DNA from: Thiothrix litoralis
Lineage (GTDB): Bacteria > Pseudomonadota > Gammaproteobacteria > Thiotrichales > Thiotrichaceae
DNA length: 64,000 bases
Direction: 5' to 3'
Assembly: GCF_017901135.1 (NCBI RefSeq)
Contig: NZ_CP072801.1
Location: forward strand, 1,860,001-1,924,000
Numbering within the stretch: position 1 is the stretch's first letter; the number at the start of each line of letters is the position of its first letter. This document shows positions 17,575 to 26,396 of this stretch, piece by piece. The translations under genes and the position numbers were made by a program. The notes beneath the pieces are model-generated. The model was not told the DNA's origin and did no database searches. It saw nothing but the letters and a program-made list of their open reading frames with translations.

Positions 17575-18732
17575 TTATTTGCCGACTCGCTCGCGCACGG
17601 CTTGCGCCAGCAGGTGCACGGTCATCGCATAATAGTTGCTGTGATTGTAACGGGTAATCACGTAGAAGTTTTTGTAACCCACCCACGGCTCTTTATAGCC
17701 ATTCGGCACCGTGCTTAACGCCAGCAAATGCACCGGGCCTGAGGAACCTTTGCCATACTTGGGTGCAACCCCCATGCGACTCAGGTCAGACATGGAATAT
17801 TTGACTTTGAAACCATCCGGCACATTGGCGTAGGTATTGGAGCTGACCTGTGCAGGTACGGCAACTTCCCCACCCTGTTGCCAGCCGTGTTTGGCGAAGT
17901 AATTGGCAACGCTACCAATCGCATCGTGTGGATTCCACAGATCCCGCACGCCATCACCATCGAAGTCGACCGCATAACCGTGGAAACTGCTAGGCATGAA
18001 CTGACCATACCCCATTGCACCCGCGAAAGAACCTTTGGGCGACAGCGGATCCATACGCTCGCTACGGGTCATGAGCATGTAGTTTTTCAACTCATCAAAA
18101 AAGAACTTGCTACGGCGCTGGTTAACAATCGCCGACGTGGTAAGCGCATCAATAACCCGATGCTTGCCGAGGATACGCCCCCAACGGGTTTCCACGCCCA
18201 TGATACCAATGATGTATTCTGCCGGAACCCCGTATTGCTGTTGCGCCCGCTGCAAATAAGGTGCATTTTGCTGCCAGAATGCTACACCACGTTGCACATT
18301 CGCAGCCGTCACGAAACGGTCACGGTAAGCATTCCAGCCTTTTGGGCTACCGGGGTCAGAACTGGTACTCGCCCACAACCGGGCTACATCATCACGGTTA
18401 CGTACCTGAGAAAATACACCGTACAGGTAGTTACGATCAAACCCTTGGGTACGCACCATATTGTCGATGAACCCCAGCAAACTCGAATTACCGGCAAAAT
18501 CACCACTCAACGCCCCTGCTGAATAATGACCAACCCCTTTACCCCCATAGCTAACAACCTGTGCCTGATCAGCCTTAGGCTTAGGCTGTACCACCGGTTT
18601 CTGAACCACTTGCTGGGAACTGGAACTGTTGTCCGCTGTTTCCGGTTTTTCTGGCGTCGAGCTACACGCCCCCAAACTCAACGCCAATAATGCCACCGCG
18701 CCCCGGGCAAAAGAATTCCTTGGCAAATACAT
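17575..18732 (-). CDS. mltB: Membrane-bound lytic murein transglycosylase B (lipoprotein)
   Basis: Cleaves peptidoglycan to anhydro-muropeptides. Lipoprotein signal with lipobox LSLGAC (Cys23), a Ser/Gln/Pro-rich linker, then the SLT_2 domain with the catalytic Glu181 in IMGVETRWGRILG. Further family blocks are YGQFMPSSFHGYAVDFDGDG and NYFAKHGW. The ATG at 18732 is preferred (GGAGG five bases upstream) to that at 18747. It is about 385 residues, the usual length. Confidence 0.94.
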   Translation of the reverse strand: MYLPRNSFARGAVALLALSLGACSSTPEKPETADNSSSSQQVVQKPVVQPKPKADQAQVVSYGGKGVGHYSAGALSGDFAGNSSLLGFIDNMVRTQGFDRNYLYGVFSQVRNRDDVARLWASTSSDPGSPKGWNAYRDRFVTAANVQRGVAFWQQNAPYLQRAQQQYGVPAEYIIGIMGVETRWGRILGKHRVIDALTTSAIVNQRRSKFFFDELKNYMLMTRSERMDPLSPKGSFAGAMGYGQFMPSSFHGYAVDFDGDGVRDLWNPHDAIGSVANYFAKHGWQQGGEVAVPAQVSSNTYANVPDGFKVKYSMSDLSRMGVAPKYGKGSSGPVHLLALSTVPNGYKEPWVGYKNFYVITRYNHSNYYAMTVHLLAQAVRERVGK

Positions 18733-18804
18733 GAAAGCCTCCAACATAGACTAAAATTATTTTAACTAATAAACAGACTAATAGTCTAGCACGCCAATAA
18801 CAGC

Positions 18805-19452
18805 TTAAAAAGGTCTCATATTACCGATGTCATCCAAAGGAATCATGTTGCTAGACTCCTCTGCAAAGGGCGGAACCTGATTAGCAATCGCGTCGCTAAC
18901 CGTTACCGGGTCTGGCATACTGATGGATGGAAACTGCCAACCGCCCGGCATACGCCCCATATCGTAGGGCGCATTGATCATTTTATCAAAAGCATCGCCG
19001 GTAAAATCGGTATAAAAATCAGGCCAGATATAACGGGTATCCCCCCACGGCTTGACTACCTTTTTCTGCGGGACAGGCGGACGCATCGGGTAAGCAGGCA
19101 TCATCCGTTGCTGCTGCATCATGTAAGGGTTATAGGCTTGCTGTTGCTGTGCGTAAGGCTGTTGCGCATAAGGGTAGTAACCCTGCGTATACCCCGGATA
19201 AGCGTAGTTCTGGTAAGGGCTATACGTGTTCTGGTAAGTATTGGGGTAATAGGCAGTAGCTGGCGCTTGCTGCATATAGGCCTGATTCGGGAAGCGCGGC
19301 CCCGGTTGCGCTACCCCCGGATACTGAACCTGATTACTGTTCATCGCCTGAGGTGGAAAAGTCAAAGTTTGTGGTGCTGCTGGATCTTGCGCTTGCACAT
19401 GGCCTACTGCCAAGAGTGTTGCCGCCAGCATTATACGTTGTGGTGTTTTCAT
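18805..19452 (-). CDS. Secreted Pro/Tyr/Gln-rich protein of unknown function, 215 aa
   Basis: Signal peptide (MKTPQRIMLAATLLAVGHVQAQ). The middle (about 60-130) is low-complexity Tyr, Pro, Gln, Asn and Ala with repeated YPNTYQNTYSPYQNYAYPGY-like units. The C-terminal third (about 135-215) is conserved-looking, with WGDTRYIWPDFYTDFTGDAFDKM and NAPYDMGRMPGGW. I do not recognise a named family; similar tails occur in small secreted proteins of sulfur-oxidising gammaproteobacteria, but this is from memory and unverified. The gene stands alone. Confidence 0.75.
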   Translation of the reverse strand: MKTPQRIMLAATLLAVGHVQAQDPAAPQTLTFPPQAMNSNQVQYPGVAQPGPRFPNQAYMQQAPATAYYPNTYQNTYSPYQNYAYPGYTQGYYPYAQQPYAQQQQAYNPYMMQQQRMMPAYPMRPPVPQKKVVKPWGDTRYIWPDFYTDFTGDAFDKMINAPYDMGRMPGGWQFPSISMPDPVTVSDAIANQVPPFAEESSNMIPLDDIGNMRPF

Positions 19453-19558
19453 GAGATCACGACCTGACAGTGTTAATATTGGAAAGGTATCAGAGTAAGA
19501 AGAATACCAGACATGCCCTATAAAATCGCGACTACCTATGAAAAGAAAGGATTACCGC

Positions 19559-20740
19559 ATGACCGCTAAACTCGACCCTATTGCCGCCAGCCACGCCCTG
19601 CACGCCGATATGCAGCAATGGCGGCGCGATATTCACCAACACCCGGAAACGGCTTACGAAGAATTCCGCACCAGCGAACAGGTGGCGCAACGTTTACGCG
19701 CCTTAGGTTTGGACGTGCATACCGGCATTGGCGAAACTGGCGTGGTGGCCGTGCTGCACGGCAAGCACCCCGGCGACAAGCACATTGGGCTACGCGCGGA
19801 TATGGATGCCCTGCCTCTGACTGAACTGAATACCTTTGCCCATGCTTCGTGCCACCACGGCAAAATGCACGGCTGCGGGCATGATGGGCATACCACCATG
19901 CTGCTGGGCGCTGCCACTATTTTGGCGCAAAACCCCGATTTTGCAGGCACGGCTTATTTCATTTTCCAACCTGCCGAAGAGAGCAATGCTGGGGCGAAGC
20001 GTATGATTGACCAAGGGCTATTCACACGCTTCCCGATTGCTGAAATCTACGGAATGCATAACTGGCCGGGGATTCCTTCGGGGCAATTTGCAGTACATGC
20101 CGGGGCAGTAATGGCTTCCACCGACAGTTTCGATATTGAGATCAAGGGGAATGGTGGTCACGCGGCGATGCCGGATACCTTTACCGACCCTATCCTGGTC
20201 GCGGGGCACATTATTACTGCCGCGCAAAGCATCGTGGCTCGTAACCTGAAACCCAGCAATGCCGGTGTCGTTAGCATTACCCGCATGGTTGGCGGCAGTG
20301 GTGCTTACAACGTCGTCCCGGAAACGGCTAGCTTACATGGCACAATCCGCAGCCTTGATCCGCAAGACCGTAAGCTGCTCAAGCAACGCCTGCAAACCGT
20401 GGTGGAACATATTGCGCAAGCCTTTGATGCCAGCGCCAGCGTGCGTTTTCTGGAAGGCTACCCGGCCACCATCAACCATCACGCCAATGCCGAAGCCTGT
20501 TATCAGGTCGCCACTGAACTAGCGGGTGAAGCTGGGGTGCAATGGAATCCGCCTCCCAGCATGGGCGCAGAAGATTTCGCCTACATGCTGGAAGAACGCC
20601 CCGGTGCTTACATCTGGATCGGCAACGGTGACGCCACCGAAAGCCGCGCCCTGCACAACCCGCACTACGATTTCAACGACAGTATCTTGCCACTAGGAGC
20701 AAGTTACTGGGTGCGGTTAGTGCAGCACTTGTGCCGTTAA
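19559..20740 (+). CDS. M20 family amidohydrolase (hippurate/N-acyl-amino-acid hydrolase-like)
   Basis: Metallopeptidase M20D with metal-binding blocks HGCGHDGHTTMLLGA, FQPAEESNAGAKRMIDQGLF and MGAEDFAYMLEERPGAYIWIGNG, and the dimerisation domain in between. About 393 residues. It hydrolyses N-acyl amino acids or similar amides; the exact substrate cannot be inferred. The ATG at 19559 (MTAKLDP) has AAAGGA upstream; an ATG at 19538 would add seven residues. Single gene, opposite to both neighbours. Confidence 0.92.
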   Translation: MTAKLDPIAASHALHADMQQWRRDIHQHPETAYEEFRTSEQVAQRLRALGLDVHTGIGETGVVAVLHGKHPGDKHIGLRADMDALPLTELNTFAHASCHHGKMHGCGHDGHTTMLLGAATILAQNPDFAGTAYFIFQPAEESNAGAKRMIDQGLFTRFPIAEIYGMHNWPGIPSGQFAVHAGAVMASTDSFDIEIKGNGGHAAMPDTFTDPILVAGHIITAAQSIVARNLKPSNAGVVSITRMVGGSGAYNVVPETASLHGTIRSLDPQDRKLLKQRLQTVVEHIAQAFDASASVRFLEGYPATINHHANAEACYQVATELAGEAGVQWNPPPSMGAEDFAYMLEERPGAYIWIGNGDATESRALHNPHYDFNDSILPLGASYWVRLVQHLCR

Positions 20741-20764
20741 CATACCCACACCAACGGGGACAGG

Positions 20765-21985
20765 TTATTTGCCTGCTCCCGTGTGCAAGGCTTTACGCAC
20801 AGCTTTCATAATGGGGCGACGTTGACCCACAGGCTTTTCCGGTTGGTAATCCAGTCGCAAATGCCACAACATCAACCCGCCCAAGCCATTTTGCTTGATG
20901 TAGTCGATTTTTTCTGTCACCGAACGTGGGTCATTGTAGGAAATGAACATGTCGTTGGCAGAGCCCGTATTATTGATACTCAAGTAGGCAGCCCGTGCAT
21001 CTTTGTCCCAGTGGTAATAGGCCGGTTGGTAGTAGTTCTGCATCAGTTGAGCCACACTATCTAGCGGAGCGCCAGTGATCCAGTCCTGGGGTTGAGTCGT
21101 CCATGACTGTTTTGGCTGGGTTACACCATCGCTTGAACCAGTCACTACTCCACCTTTCCACAGGCGCATTTCGAGACTCACCCCCAACCCCAGCTTGCTG
21201 GCGGGAATGCCTGCCTCAAGATAGGTGTTGATACTAGCATCAATGGAAGGGTAAGAAGAGCTACTGGAATACAGGGCAGAGTCATGCCAAGTCTGCGTCA
21301 GATTGGTATCCACCATGTTGTAAAACATGATATTGATCTGATCAATCATATCCTGATGCCGAGCCAGCAATGTGGCTTCCCGGCCATCGGAACCGCCTGC
21401 AATCGTCAGCAAAGGCCGTTCCAGTAAAGGTGTTTTCTTGCCCTTGTCGATGTACTCCTGCTTCATCTTCGCATGGAGTTCGGTGATAAACAGTTCGTAA
21501 TTGGAATTGACTGCCGATCCCCAAGGTGTAATGGGTTCCAAGTCAATGTCCAAACCATCGTAGCCTTCGTCCAGTATAGCCACCAGACTATTGATCAGCG
21601 TTTGCCGGTAGCCTGTATTAGCCAACACATCCCTGTAAATTTCCTGAGGTTCAACCACACTGAACAGGATCGGTACACTGTGGCTATGTGCAGCAGTAAT
21701 AGCAGCCGCCCTTTTTGTTGGGTTAATATCCTCACTACCGCTCCCTTCAAACTTCAAACTGCCATTGGAGTTCAGATGCGCGGCAAAATGTACAATGTGC
21801 GTGACCATCTTCCAATCATCCTCATCCATAAAGGCAATGGAACCATCACTACTTTGCTCATAAGCAGGTAAATAGCCCGTGACCCAAGGTTTGGTAATTT
21901 TCTCACCCGCATTGCTGGTGTACGGCAGCACCCATACTGCGATGCTCAACAACAAAGCTGCCAGCGTTTTGACGGTCATGTGCAT
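20765..21985 (-). CDS. Secreted glycoside hydrolase family 18 protein, 406 aa
   Basis: Signal peptide (MTVKTLAALLLSIAVWVLP...SNA), then a GH18 TIM barrel beginning WVTGYLPAYEQ. The catalytic DxxDxDxE motif is intact as YDGLDIDLEP with the acid Glu150. Later blocks include MFYNMVDTN and GGLMLWHLRLDY. Likely a chitinase or a related N-acetylglucosaminidase acting outside the cytoplasm. No carbohydrate-binding module is seen. Adjacent genes do not suggest a pathway. Confidence 0.9.
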   Translation of the reverse strand: MHMTVKTLAALLLSIAVWVLPYTSNAGEKITKPWVTGYLPAYEQSSDGSIAFMDEDDWKMVTHIVHFAAHLNSNGSLKFEGSGSEDINPTKRAAAITAAHSHSVPILFSVVEPQEIYRDVLANTGYRQTLINSLVAILDEGYDGLDIDLEPITPWGSAVNSNYELFITELHAKMKQEYIDKGKKTPLLERPLLTIAGGSDGREATLLARHQDMIDQINIMFYNMVDTNLTQTWHDSALYSSSSSYPSIDASINTYLEAGIPASKLGLGVSLEMRLWKGGVVTGSSDGVTQPKQSWTTQPQDWITGAPLDSVAQLMQNYYQPAYYHWDKDARAAYLSINNTGSANDMFISYNDPRSVTEKIDYIKQNGLGGLMLWHLRLDYQPEKPVGQRRPIMKAVRKALHTGAGK

Positions 21986-22228
21986 GGTTTATCCCCAATT
22001 CTAAAGCCCTGAAAACCTGTATATTAACTGAATACCGCATCCCATAAAACCAACGAATCAAGATTGCAGGCAAAAACAAGATTCTCTCTAAAATTTAATG
22101 TGCGAAATCCCCAAAATAATGGCACTCTTCGTGAACTACTCTACGAGTAGGCCACTCTAAGAAAACACCAGAAATTGGAAAAACGTGGCAAAAGCCCAAA
22201 AAACATAATTTTTACTAAGGAGCTATAC

Positions 22229-22507
22229 ATGAAAACCGTTACTTATTCACTGAGCGCCCTCGCACTGGCAGCGGCGTTATCTGCTTGCGGTGCCCCTATG
22301 AGCAACGCACAAACTGGCGCAATGACAGGTGCAGTCCTCGGTGGCGTTGCGGGTAACCAATTTGGTCAAGGTGAAGGCAAAACGGCAGCCACTATCGTTG
22401 GCACAATGGTCGGTAGTGCGGTGGGGGGTCAAGTTGGAACACAACAAGACCGTTACTATCAACAGCCTCAGCAACAGCCAGCACCGTATTACGGTCGGGG
22501 CTACTAA
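22229..22507 (+). CDS. Glycine-zipper 2TM lipoprotein, 92 aa
   Basis: Lipoprotein signal (MKTVTYSLSALALAAALSAC, lipobox LSAC) followed by a glycine-zipper membrane domain (TGAMTGAVLGGVAGNQFGQGEG...GTMVGSAVGGQVG) and a short Gln/Pro/Tyr tail. Outer-membrane stress lipoprotein type (OsmB/SlyB/YmgG-like). Start has AAGGAGC eight bases upstream. It is a shortened paralogue of the next gene: APMSNAQTGAMTGAVLGGVAGNQ versus APMNNAQTGSMLGAVLGG. Confidence 0.85.
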   Translation: MKTVTYSLSALALAAALSACGAPMSNAQTGAMTGAVLGGVAGNQFGQGEGKTAATIVGTMVGSAVGGQVGTQQDRYYQQPQQQPAPYYGRGY

Positions 22508-22586
22508 GCCTCGTTTCGACTGGCAACCTGCCATCCGGGTTGCCGGTTTTTCCCCGATCAGATTGATCGGATAAGGAGTGTCCACG

Positions 22587-23063
22587 ATGAAAATGTTTAT
22601 TAAAACCCCACTCGCAGTAGCCGCCCTATCATCTGTTTTGATGCTTGCCGGGTGTGTAGGCTCTGCCCCTATGAATAATGCACAAACTGGCTCAATGCTG
22701 GGTGCCGTCCTAGGTGGCGTTGCAGGCAACCAGTTAGGGGATGGGCAAGGCAAAACCGCTATGACCATCCTCGGTACGGCGTTAGGTAGCTACCTTGGCA
22801 GCCAGTGGGGAGCACAATTGGATAGCCGCGACCAACAATACCTTGGTCAATCCGTTTACAGCGGGCGTCCCGCAAGCTGGCAAAACCCCACCACGGGCAA
22901 CCAGTACAATGTCACGCCCGGCCAGGTTTACCGCGCCAACGTCAATAACCAAAGCACGGTTTGCCGCCCTGTCAACATCGTCGGCACGATTGATGGCAGA
23001 AGCCAGAATATCCAAACACAAGCCTGTCAAGACAGCCGTGGTCAGTGGCAACTCAACCGCTAA
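22587..23063 (+). CDS. Glycine-zipper 2TM surface-antigen-like lipoprotein, 158 aa
   Basis: Lipobox LAGC, glycine-zipper domain (GAVLGGVAGNQLGDGQGKTAMTILGTALGSYLG), then a soluble C-terminal domain with conserved CRPV and ACQDSRGQW, as in RT0821/Lpp0805-type surface proteins. ATG 22587 is placed seven bases after AAGGAG; a GTG at 22578 overlaps the ribosome site. Tandem paralogue of the gene before it, 79 bases apart, probably cotranscribed. Confidence 0.85.
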   Translation: MKMFIKTPLAVAALSSVLMLAGCVGSAPMNNAQTGSMLGAVLGGVAGNQLGDGQGKTAMTILGTALGSYLGSQWGAQLDSRDQQYLGQSVYSGRPASWQNPTTGNQYNVTPGQVYRANVNNQSTVCRPVNIVGTIDGRSQNIQTQACQDSRGQWQLNR

Positions 23064-23140
23064 CCTATCCTGACTGACAGTAATTCCCTTACCCCATACC
23101 CTTTTTCACAGGGCATGGGGATCTGTATTACCAATATTCG

Positions 23141-23500
23141 CGTAAAGTCCCGTCCTCCAGGTCAGGGATATAAGCGTCTTTAGCTAACCTATCCGTTAGT
23201 CGTGCATCTCCTGCCTTTCATACCATTTCCCCGTTGTCACTCACGCCTAAACGGGTCATCATCGGCTGATGACTACCCCTACAACATCCCTCAAAACGCT
23301 ATCGGTCAGAGTTCGTGTTGCGGCAGTATTTCCGCCAGCAGTCCGAAAGGTAGGGCAGGACTTGGAATAAGAGAATGGACGTGTGCCGAGTGTGGCACGC
23401 TGCACGACAGAGATGTCAATGCAGCTCGGAACATTCTCGCGGCTGGGCATAGCCGTCTCGTAGGAGGAATCCCCTTCCTTTAGGGAGGGGAGGATGTCAA
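23141..23500 (+). mobile_element. Internally deleted IS1341-type (TnpB) element
   Basis: The left end (from about 23141, CGCGTAAAGTCCCGTCCTCC) aligns with the left ends of the two full TnpB elements in this window. The right end (GGAATCCCCTTCCTTTAGGG to GTCAA at 23496-23500) matches the right end at 39761-39785 (reverse strand). In between, only the last 40 or so codons of a tnpB remain ([24 protein letters not shown] to the stop at 23483); the rest is lost. Because the guide-RNA scaffold of TnpB elements overlaps the tnpB 3' end and right end, this part may still be transcribed. Confidence 0.7.
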
Positions 23501-23533
23501 AATCCATACCCTAACTGACAATAAGAGTAATGT

Positions 23534-23905
23534 ATGGATATAGTTTATGTGCGCGACCTGCGCCTCGATGCCCGCATCGGTATTTACGAATGGGAAAAGC
23601 GCATCCTGCAAAAAATTCGCATTGATCTGGAAATGGGCTGGGATAACCGCATCCCCGCTGCCAGCGATGCCATCAAAGACACCCTCAATTACAAAACCGC
23701 CGCCAAACGTGTCATGGAACTTGTGGAAAGCGACCATTACGAACTGGTGGAACGGCTGGCAGAAACCATTGCCGACACCTTAATGCAGGAGCTGCATATC
23801 CCCTGGATGCAGGTCACAGTAGGCAAACCGGGCGCAGTACGCGGCTCCAGCGAAGTCGGTGTGAGGATTGAACGGGGAAATCGCCAATGGCAAGCGTCTA
23901 CCTGA
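23534..23905 (+). CDS. folB: Dihydroneopterin aldolase
   Basis: 123 residues. Folate synthesis step giving 6-hydroxymethyl-dihydropterin. Family opening MDIVYVRDLRLDARIGIYEWEK contains the conserved GIYEWE block with the substrate-binding Glu; the NYKTAAKRVMELVESDHYELVERLAE helix region follows, with a Lys near GKPGAVRGSSEVGV. The end overlaps folK by 19 bases, so the two form one unit and act consecutively. The start ATG lies 34 bases beyond the TnpB-element relic. Confidence 0.95.
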   Translation: MDIVYVRDLRLDARIGIYEWEKRILQKIRIDLEMGWDNRIPAASDAIKDTLNYKTAAKRVMELVESDHYELVERLAETIADTLMQELHIPWMQVTVGKPGAVRGSSEVGVRIERGNRQWQAST

Positions 23906-24390
23906 GCCTAGGCAGCAATATCGACCGCGAAGCCAACCTTTGTGTTTGTATGCAGCAGCTCCGGCACGACTTCGCCGATATAGTCTTTTCACAAGTGTAT
24001 GAAACACCCGCCGTCGGCTTTGTGGGGGAACCCTTCCTCAATCTCGCGGCTGGTTTCACCACTGAGCTAACACCCAATGCTTTGAAACAGTACTTACGGG
24101 ATCTGGAAACGGCACACGGACGCTTGCGGGGTGAGAAAAAATTCAGTGCGCGGACGCTAGATTTGGACTTGCTGCTCTACGACACACTGGATTTGCGCCC
24201 CGAACACAATCTGCCACACAGCGATATTCTGGCTTACCCCTTTGTGCTCTTTCCGCTGGCAGAAATCGCCCCCGAGGCGCTACACCCTGGCCTGAAACAG
24301 ACCATTGCCGAAGTTGCGGGCAACTCAGCCTTGCCGCGCAACACCTTGAACATCATTCGACTGGATTGCAGCAACAAAAAACGCGCGTAA
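23887..24390 (+). CDS. folK: 2-amino-4-hydroxy-6-hydroxymethyldihydropteridine pyrophosphokinase
   Basis: 167 residues. HPPK family: opening VYLSLGSNIDRE, then FVGEPFLNLAAGF, and the signature RTLDLDLLLYD with Mg-binding Asp residues; HPRL-like region reads LPHSDILAYPFVLFPL. Converts the FolB product to its pyrophosphate. Overlaps folB. Confidence 0.95.
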   Translation: MASVYLSLGSNIDREANLCVCMQQLRHDFADIVFSQVYETPAVGFVGEPFLNLAAGFTTELTPNALKQYLRDLETAHGRLRGEKKFSARTLDLDLLLYDTLDLRPEHNLPHSDILAYPFVLFPLAEIAPEALHPGLKQTIAEVAGNSALPRNTLNIIRLDCSNKKRA

Positions 24391-24392
24391 CC

Positions 24393-24893
24393 TCAAACCG
24401 TAAAGCGAGTTTTTAACTGCTGGATAAAATGATCCAGACGCTTGTCGGGGTTACCATTCATACGCGTCTTGATGCGCCCAATCGCGGTATGCGTTTCCAG
24501 CGTTTCGGTGAATGTCACCCGCGTCCCGCCCGGCACGGCACTCAGTCGGACTTGGCGAGTGCCCTTGCTGCCCTTCTGCCTCAGGTCGAGCAATAGCTCT
24601 TTCAATGGTGTTTCCTTGATCTTGCGCAATACAACAGGCTGACCACCAGCGGCTTGTTCGACCCAACGCAAGCCTTCATCATCATCCAGCATTTGCATCT
24701 TGGCCAAGTCAGTACGCCAAAGTGCCTGCTGAGATAAATCACTTAACGCTTCCCAAACAGCATCAGCGGATGCCTTGATCAGCTCCACTCGCGTGACCTG
24801 CTGATAGGGGGACATCAAAAATCCCAAAAATAGGGGCATTAATACCAACAAAATACCAATGCTTATCACAATCCACATGATAGTGTGTTCCAT
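24393..24893 (-). CDS. SRPBCC-fold membrane-anchored protein, 166 aa
   Basis: One N-terminal membrane helix (MWIVISIGILLVLMPLFLGFLM) and then a START/polyketide-cyclase-like domain beginning VTRVELIKASADAVWEALSDL, with VPGGTRVTFTETLE near the end. These domains bind hydrophobic ligands; the ligand is unknown. Convergent with folK, 2 bases apart. Confidence 0.75.
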   Translation of the reverse strand: MEHTIMWIVISIGILLVLMPLFLGFLMSPYQQVTRVELIKASADAVWEALSDLSQQALWRTDLAKMQMLDDDEGLRWVEQAAGGQPVVLRKIKETPLKELLLDLRQKGSKGTRQVRLSAVPGGTRVTFTETLETHTAIGRIKTRMNGNPDKRLDHFIQQLKTRFTV

Positions 24894-24910
24894 CGCAGTT
24901 TTCGTAAACG

Positions 24911-24934
24911 CAAAAACCCGGCAGTGCCGGGCTT
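24911..24934 (-). terminator. Rho-independent terminator of rpmB-rpmG
   Basis: On the minus strand, AGCCCGGCACTGCCGGGTTTTT: a short GC-rich stem with loop ACT and a T run, about 30 bases after the rpmG stop. The stem also has TTTT on the plus side, so it may work both ways. Confidence 0.8.
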
Positions 24935-24961
24935 TTGAAAGAATCGCAGGAAACCAATCAA

Positions 24962-25132
24962 TTACTTGATTTTGGCTTCCTTAAACATGACATGTTTACG
25001 CACAACCGGATCGTACTTGCTGAACTCTAATTTGTCCGGCGTAGTACGCTTGTTCTTGGTTGTAGTATAGAAAAATCCAGTTCCTGCGGAAGAAACCAGC
25101 TTGATTTTATCACGACCGCCTTTCTTAGCCAT
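24962..25132 (-). CDS. rpmG: 50S ribosomal protein L33
   Basis: 56 residues, [20 protein letters not shown] to MFKEAKIK, including YTTTKNKR and [10 protein letters not shown] of the L33 family. The Cys pairs of the zinc-binding form are absent, which is the usual Cys-minus version. Sits 20 bases after rpmB, the conserved proteobacterial order. Confidence 0.95.
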   Translation of the reverse strand: MAKKGGRDKIKLVSSAGTGFFYTTTKNKRTTPDKLEFSKYDPVVRKHVMFKEAKIK

Positions 25133-25152
25133 TCGCTGTTACCTCCGGTTGA

Positions 25153-25389
25153 TTAAACTTTTTCGCCACGGGCGCGGATGTCGGCAAGGATGGTGTCAAT
25201 ACCCAGCTTGTCGATAATACGCATACCTTTGGTAGAAACGCGCAGACGCACCCAGCGTCCTTCACTTTCCACCCAGAAACGTTTCGCGTGCAGGTTAGGC
25301 AGGAAACGGCGTTTGGTTCTGTTGTTAGCGTGGGACACATTATTACCTGTGACCGGACGCTTACCTGTTACTTGGCATACACGAGACAT
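25153..25389 (-). CDS. rpmB: 50S ribosomal protein L28
   Basis: 78 residues: [23 protein letters not shown] and [28 protein letters not shown] are textbook L28 blocks. First gene of the rpmB-rpmG operon; the upstream gap of 91 bases to the next gene holds its promoter. Confidence 0.97.
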   Translation of the reverse strand: MSRVCQVTGKRPVTGNNVSHANNRTKRRFLPNLHAKRFWVESEGRWVRLRVSTKGMRIIDKLGIDTILADIRARGEKV

Positions 25390-25480
25390 CGGGATACTCC
25401 AGATCTGCGATTCTTAAACTCTAAAGGCGCGTGAGGATACCAGAAGCACCCTTTGCAAGCAACCCGACTGCGCCTTTTTT

Positions 25481-26344
25481 TCATAAGAGCAGTGCCTGTT
25501 CTGGTGCCGTTATCAAAGCCGGTAAATCAGGCAGTTCTGGCACTCGCTGCTGCAACTGGGTGTGGAATAACCGCGCCAGAGCTGGAGCCAAATGATTATC
25601 CGGGGTATGCAGGAAAATGCGCGGGCGCTTACCCTCCGCCAACCACCTCGCCGTTTGCGCCACCCAACGATCCAACCAGTTATGGTTGGCTTCCAGCACC
25701 GGGTGTCCAATGTAACGCAACACAGGCTGCGCTGCCGTCACATCCAGTTGTACCGGCAGACGTGGTTTGCGGCTTTGCGCTTCACGGGTTGCCGCATCCA
25801 GCGGTGCAGCCGCATGTAGTGGGCGGCTGTCAAAAATCACCCGATCCACCCCAAGGTCTTCCAGCAAGGCATTATAAGCAGCCCGCGAAGCCGCGTGGGT
25901 AAAAAAGGCCGGGTGACGCACTTCCACCGCATACTGGTAATCCCGAGGCAAACTACGCAGGAAACTTTCCAGCATCGACAACTCGCTGGGCGAAAACGTC
26001 GCAGGCAATTGCACCATCAGCCCATCCATCCGCTGCCCCAGTGGTGACAGACGATGCAAGAATTCCTGCGTCTCTTTCGCCGCGTGAATCAAATAATGCT
26101 GGTGGGTAATCGTGCGCGGGAACTTGAAGCTGAAACGAAAGCTCTCCGGTGTCACCGCCAACCAGCGGCTCACCATCTCGGCGGATGGCACGGCATAGAA
26201 CGTCGTATTGCCTTCCACCGCATTAAACACCTGCGCGTATTGCGCCAGAAAGTCGGCGGGTTTGGCATCAGCACCGAATAAAGAACCTTTCCAGTGCGTG
26301 TTTGACCATAACGGTAAACCCAGATAATACGGTAGTGGCTGCAT
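25481..26344 (-). CDS. DUF72 family protein, 287 aa
   Basis: TIM-barrel family of unknown function: GLPLWSNTHWKGSLFGADAKPADFL near the start, then QVFNAVEGNTTFYAVPS and FSFKFPRTITH, and later a conserved YIGHP block. No close partner genes. The function of DUF72 (YecE-like) proteins is not settled. Confidence 0.88.
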   Translation of the reverse strand: MQPLPYYLGLPLWSNTHWKGSLFGADAKPADFLAQYAQVFNAVEGNTTFYAVPSAEMVSRWLAVTPESFRFSFKFPRTITHQHYLIHAAKETQEFLHRLSPLGQRMDGLMVQLPATFSPSELSMLESFLRSLPRDYQYAVEVRHPAFFTHAASRAAYNALLEDLGVDRVIFDSRPLHAAAPLDAATREAQSRKPRLPVQLDVTAAQPVLRYIGHPVLEANHNWLDRWVAQTARWLAEGKRPRIFLHTPDNHLAPALARLFHTQLQQRVPELPDLPALITAPEQALLL

Positions 26345-26396
26345 GGCTTGCCCCTAATACTTAATTATCAAAATCTTAGCATAAAATATCAAACAG

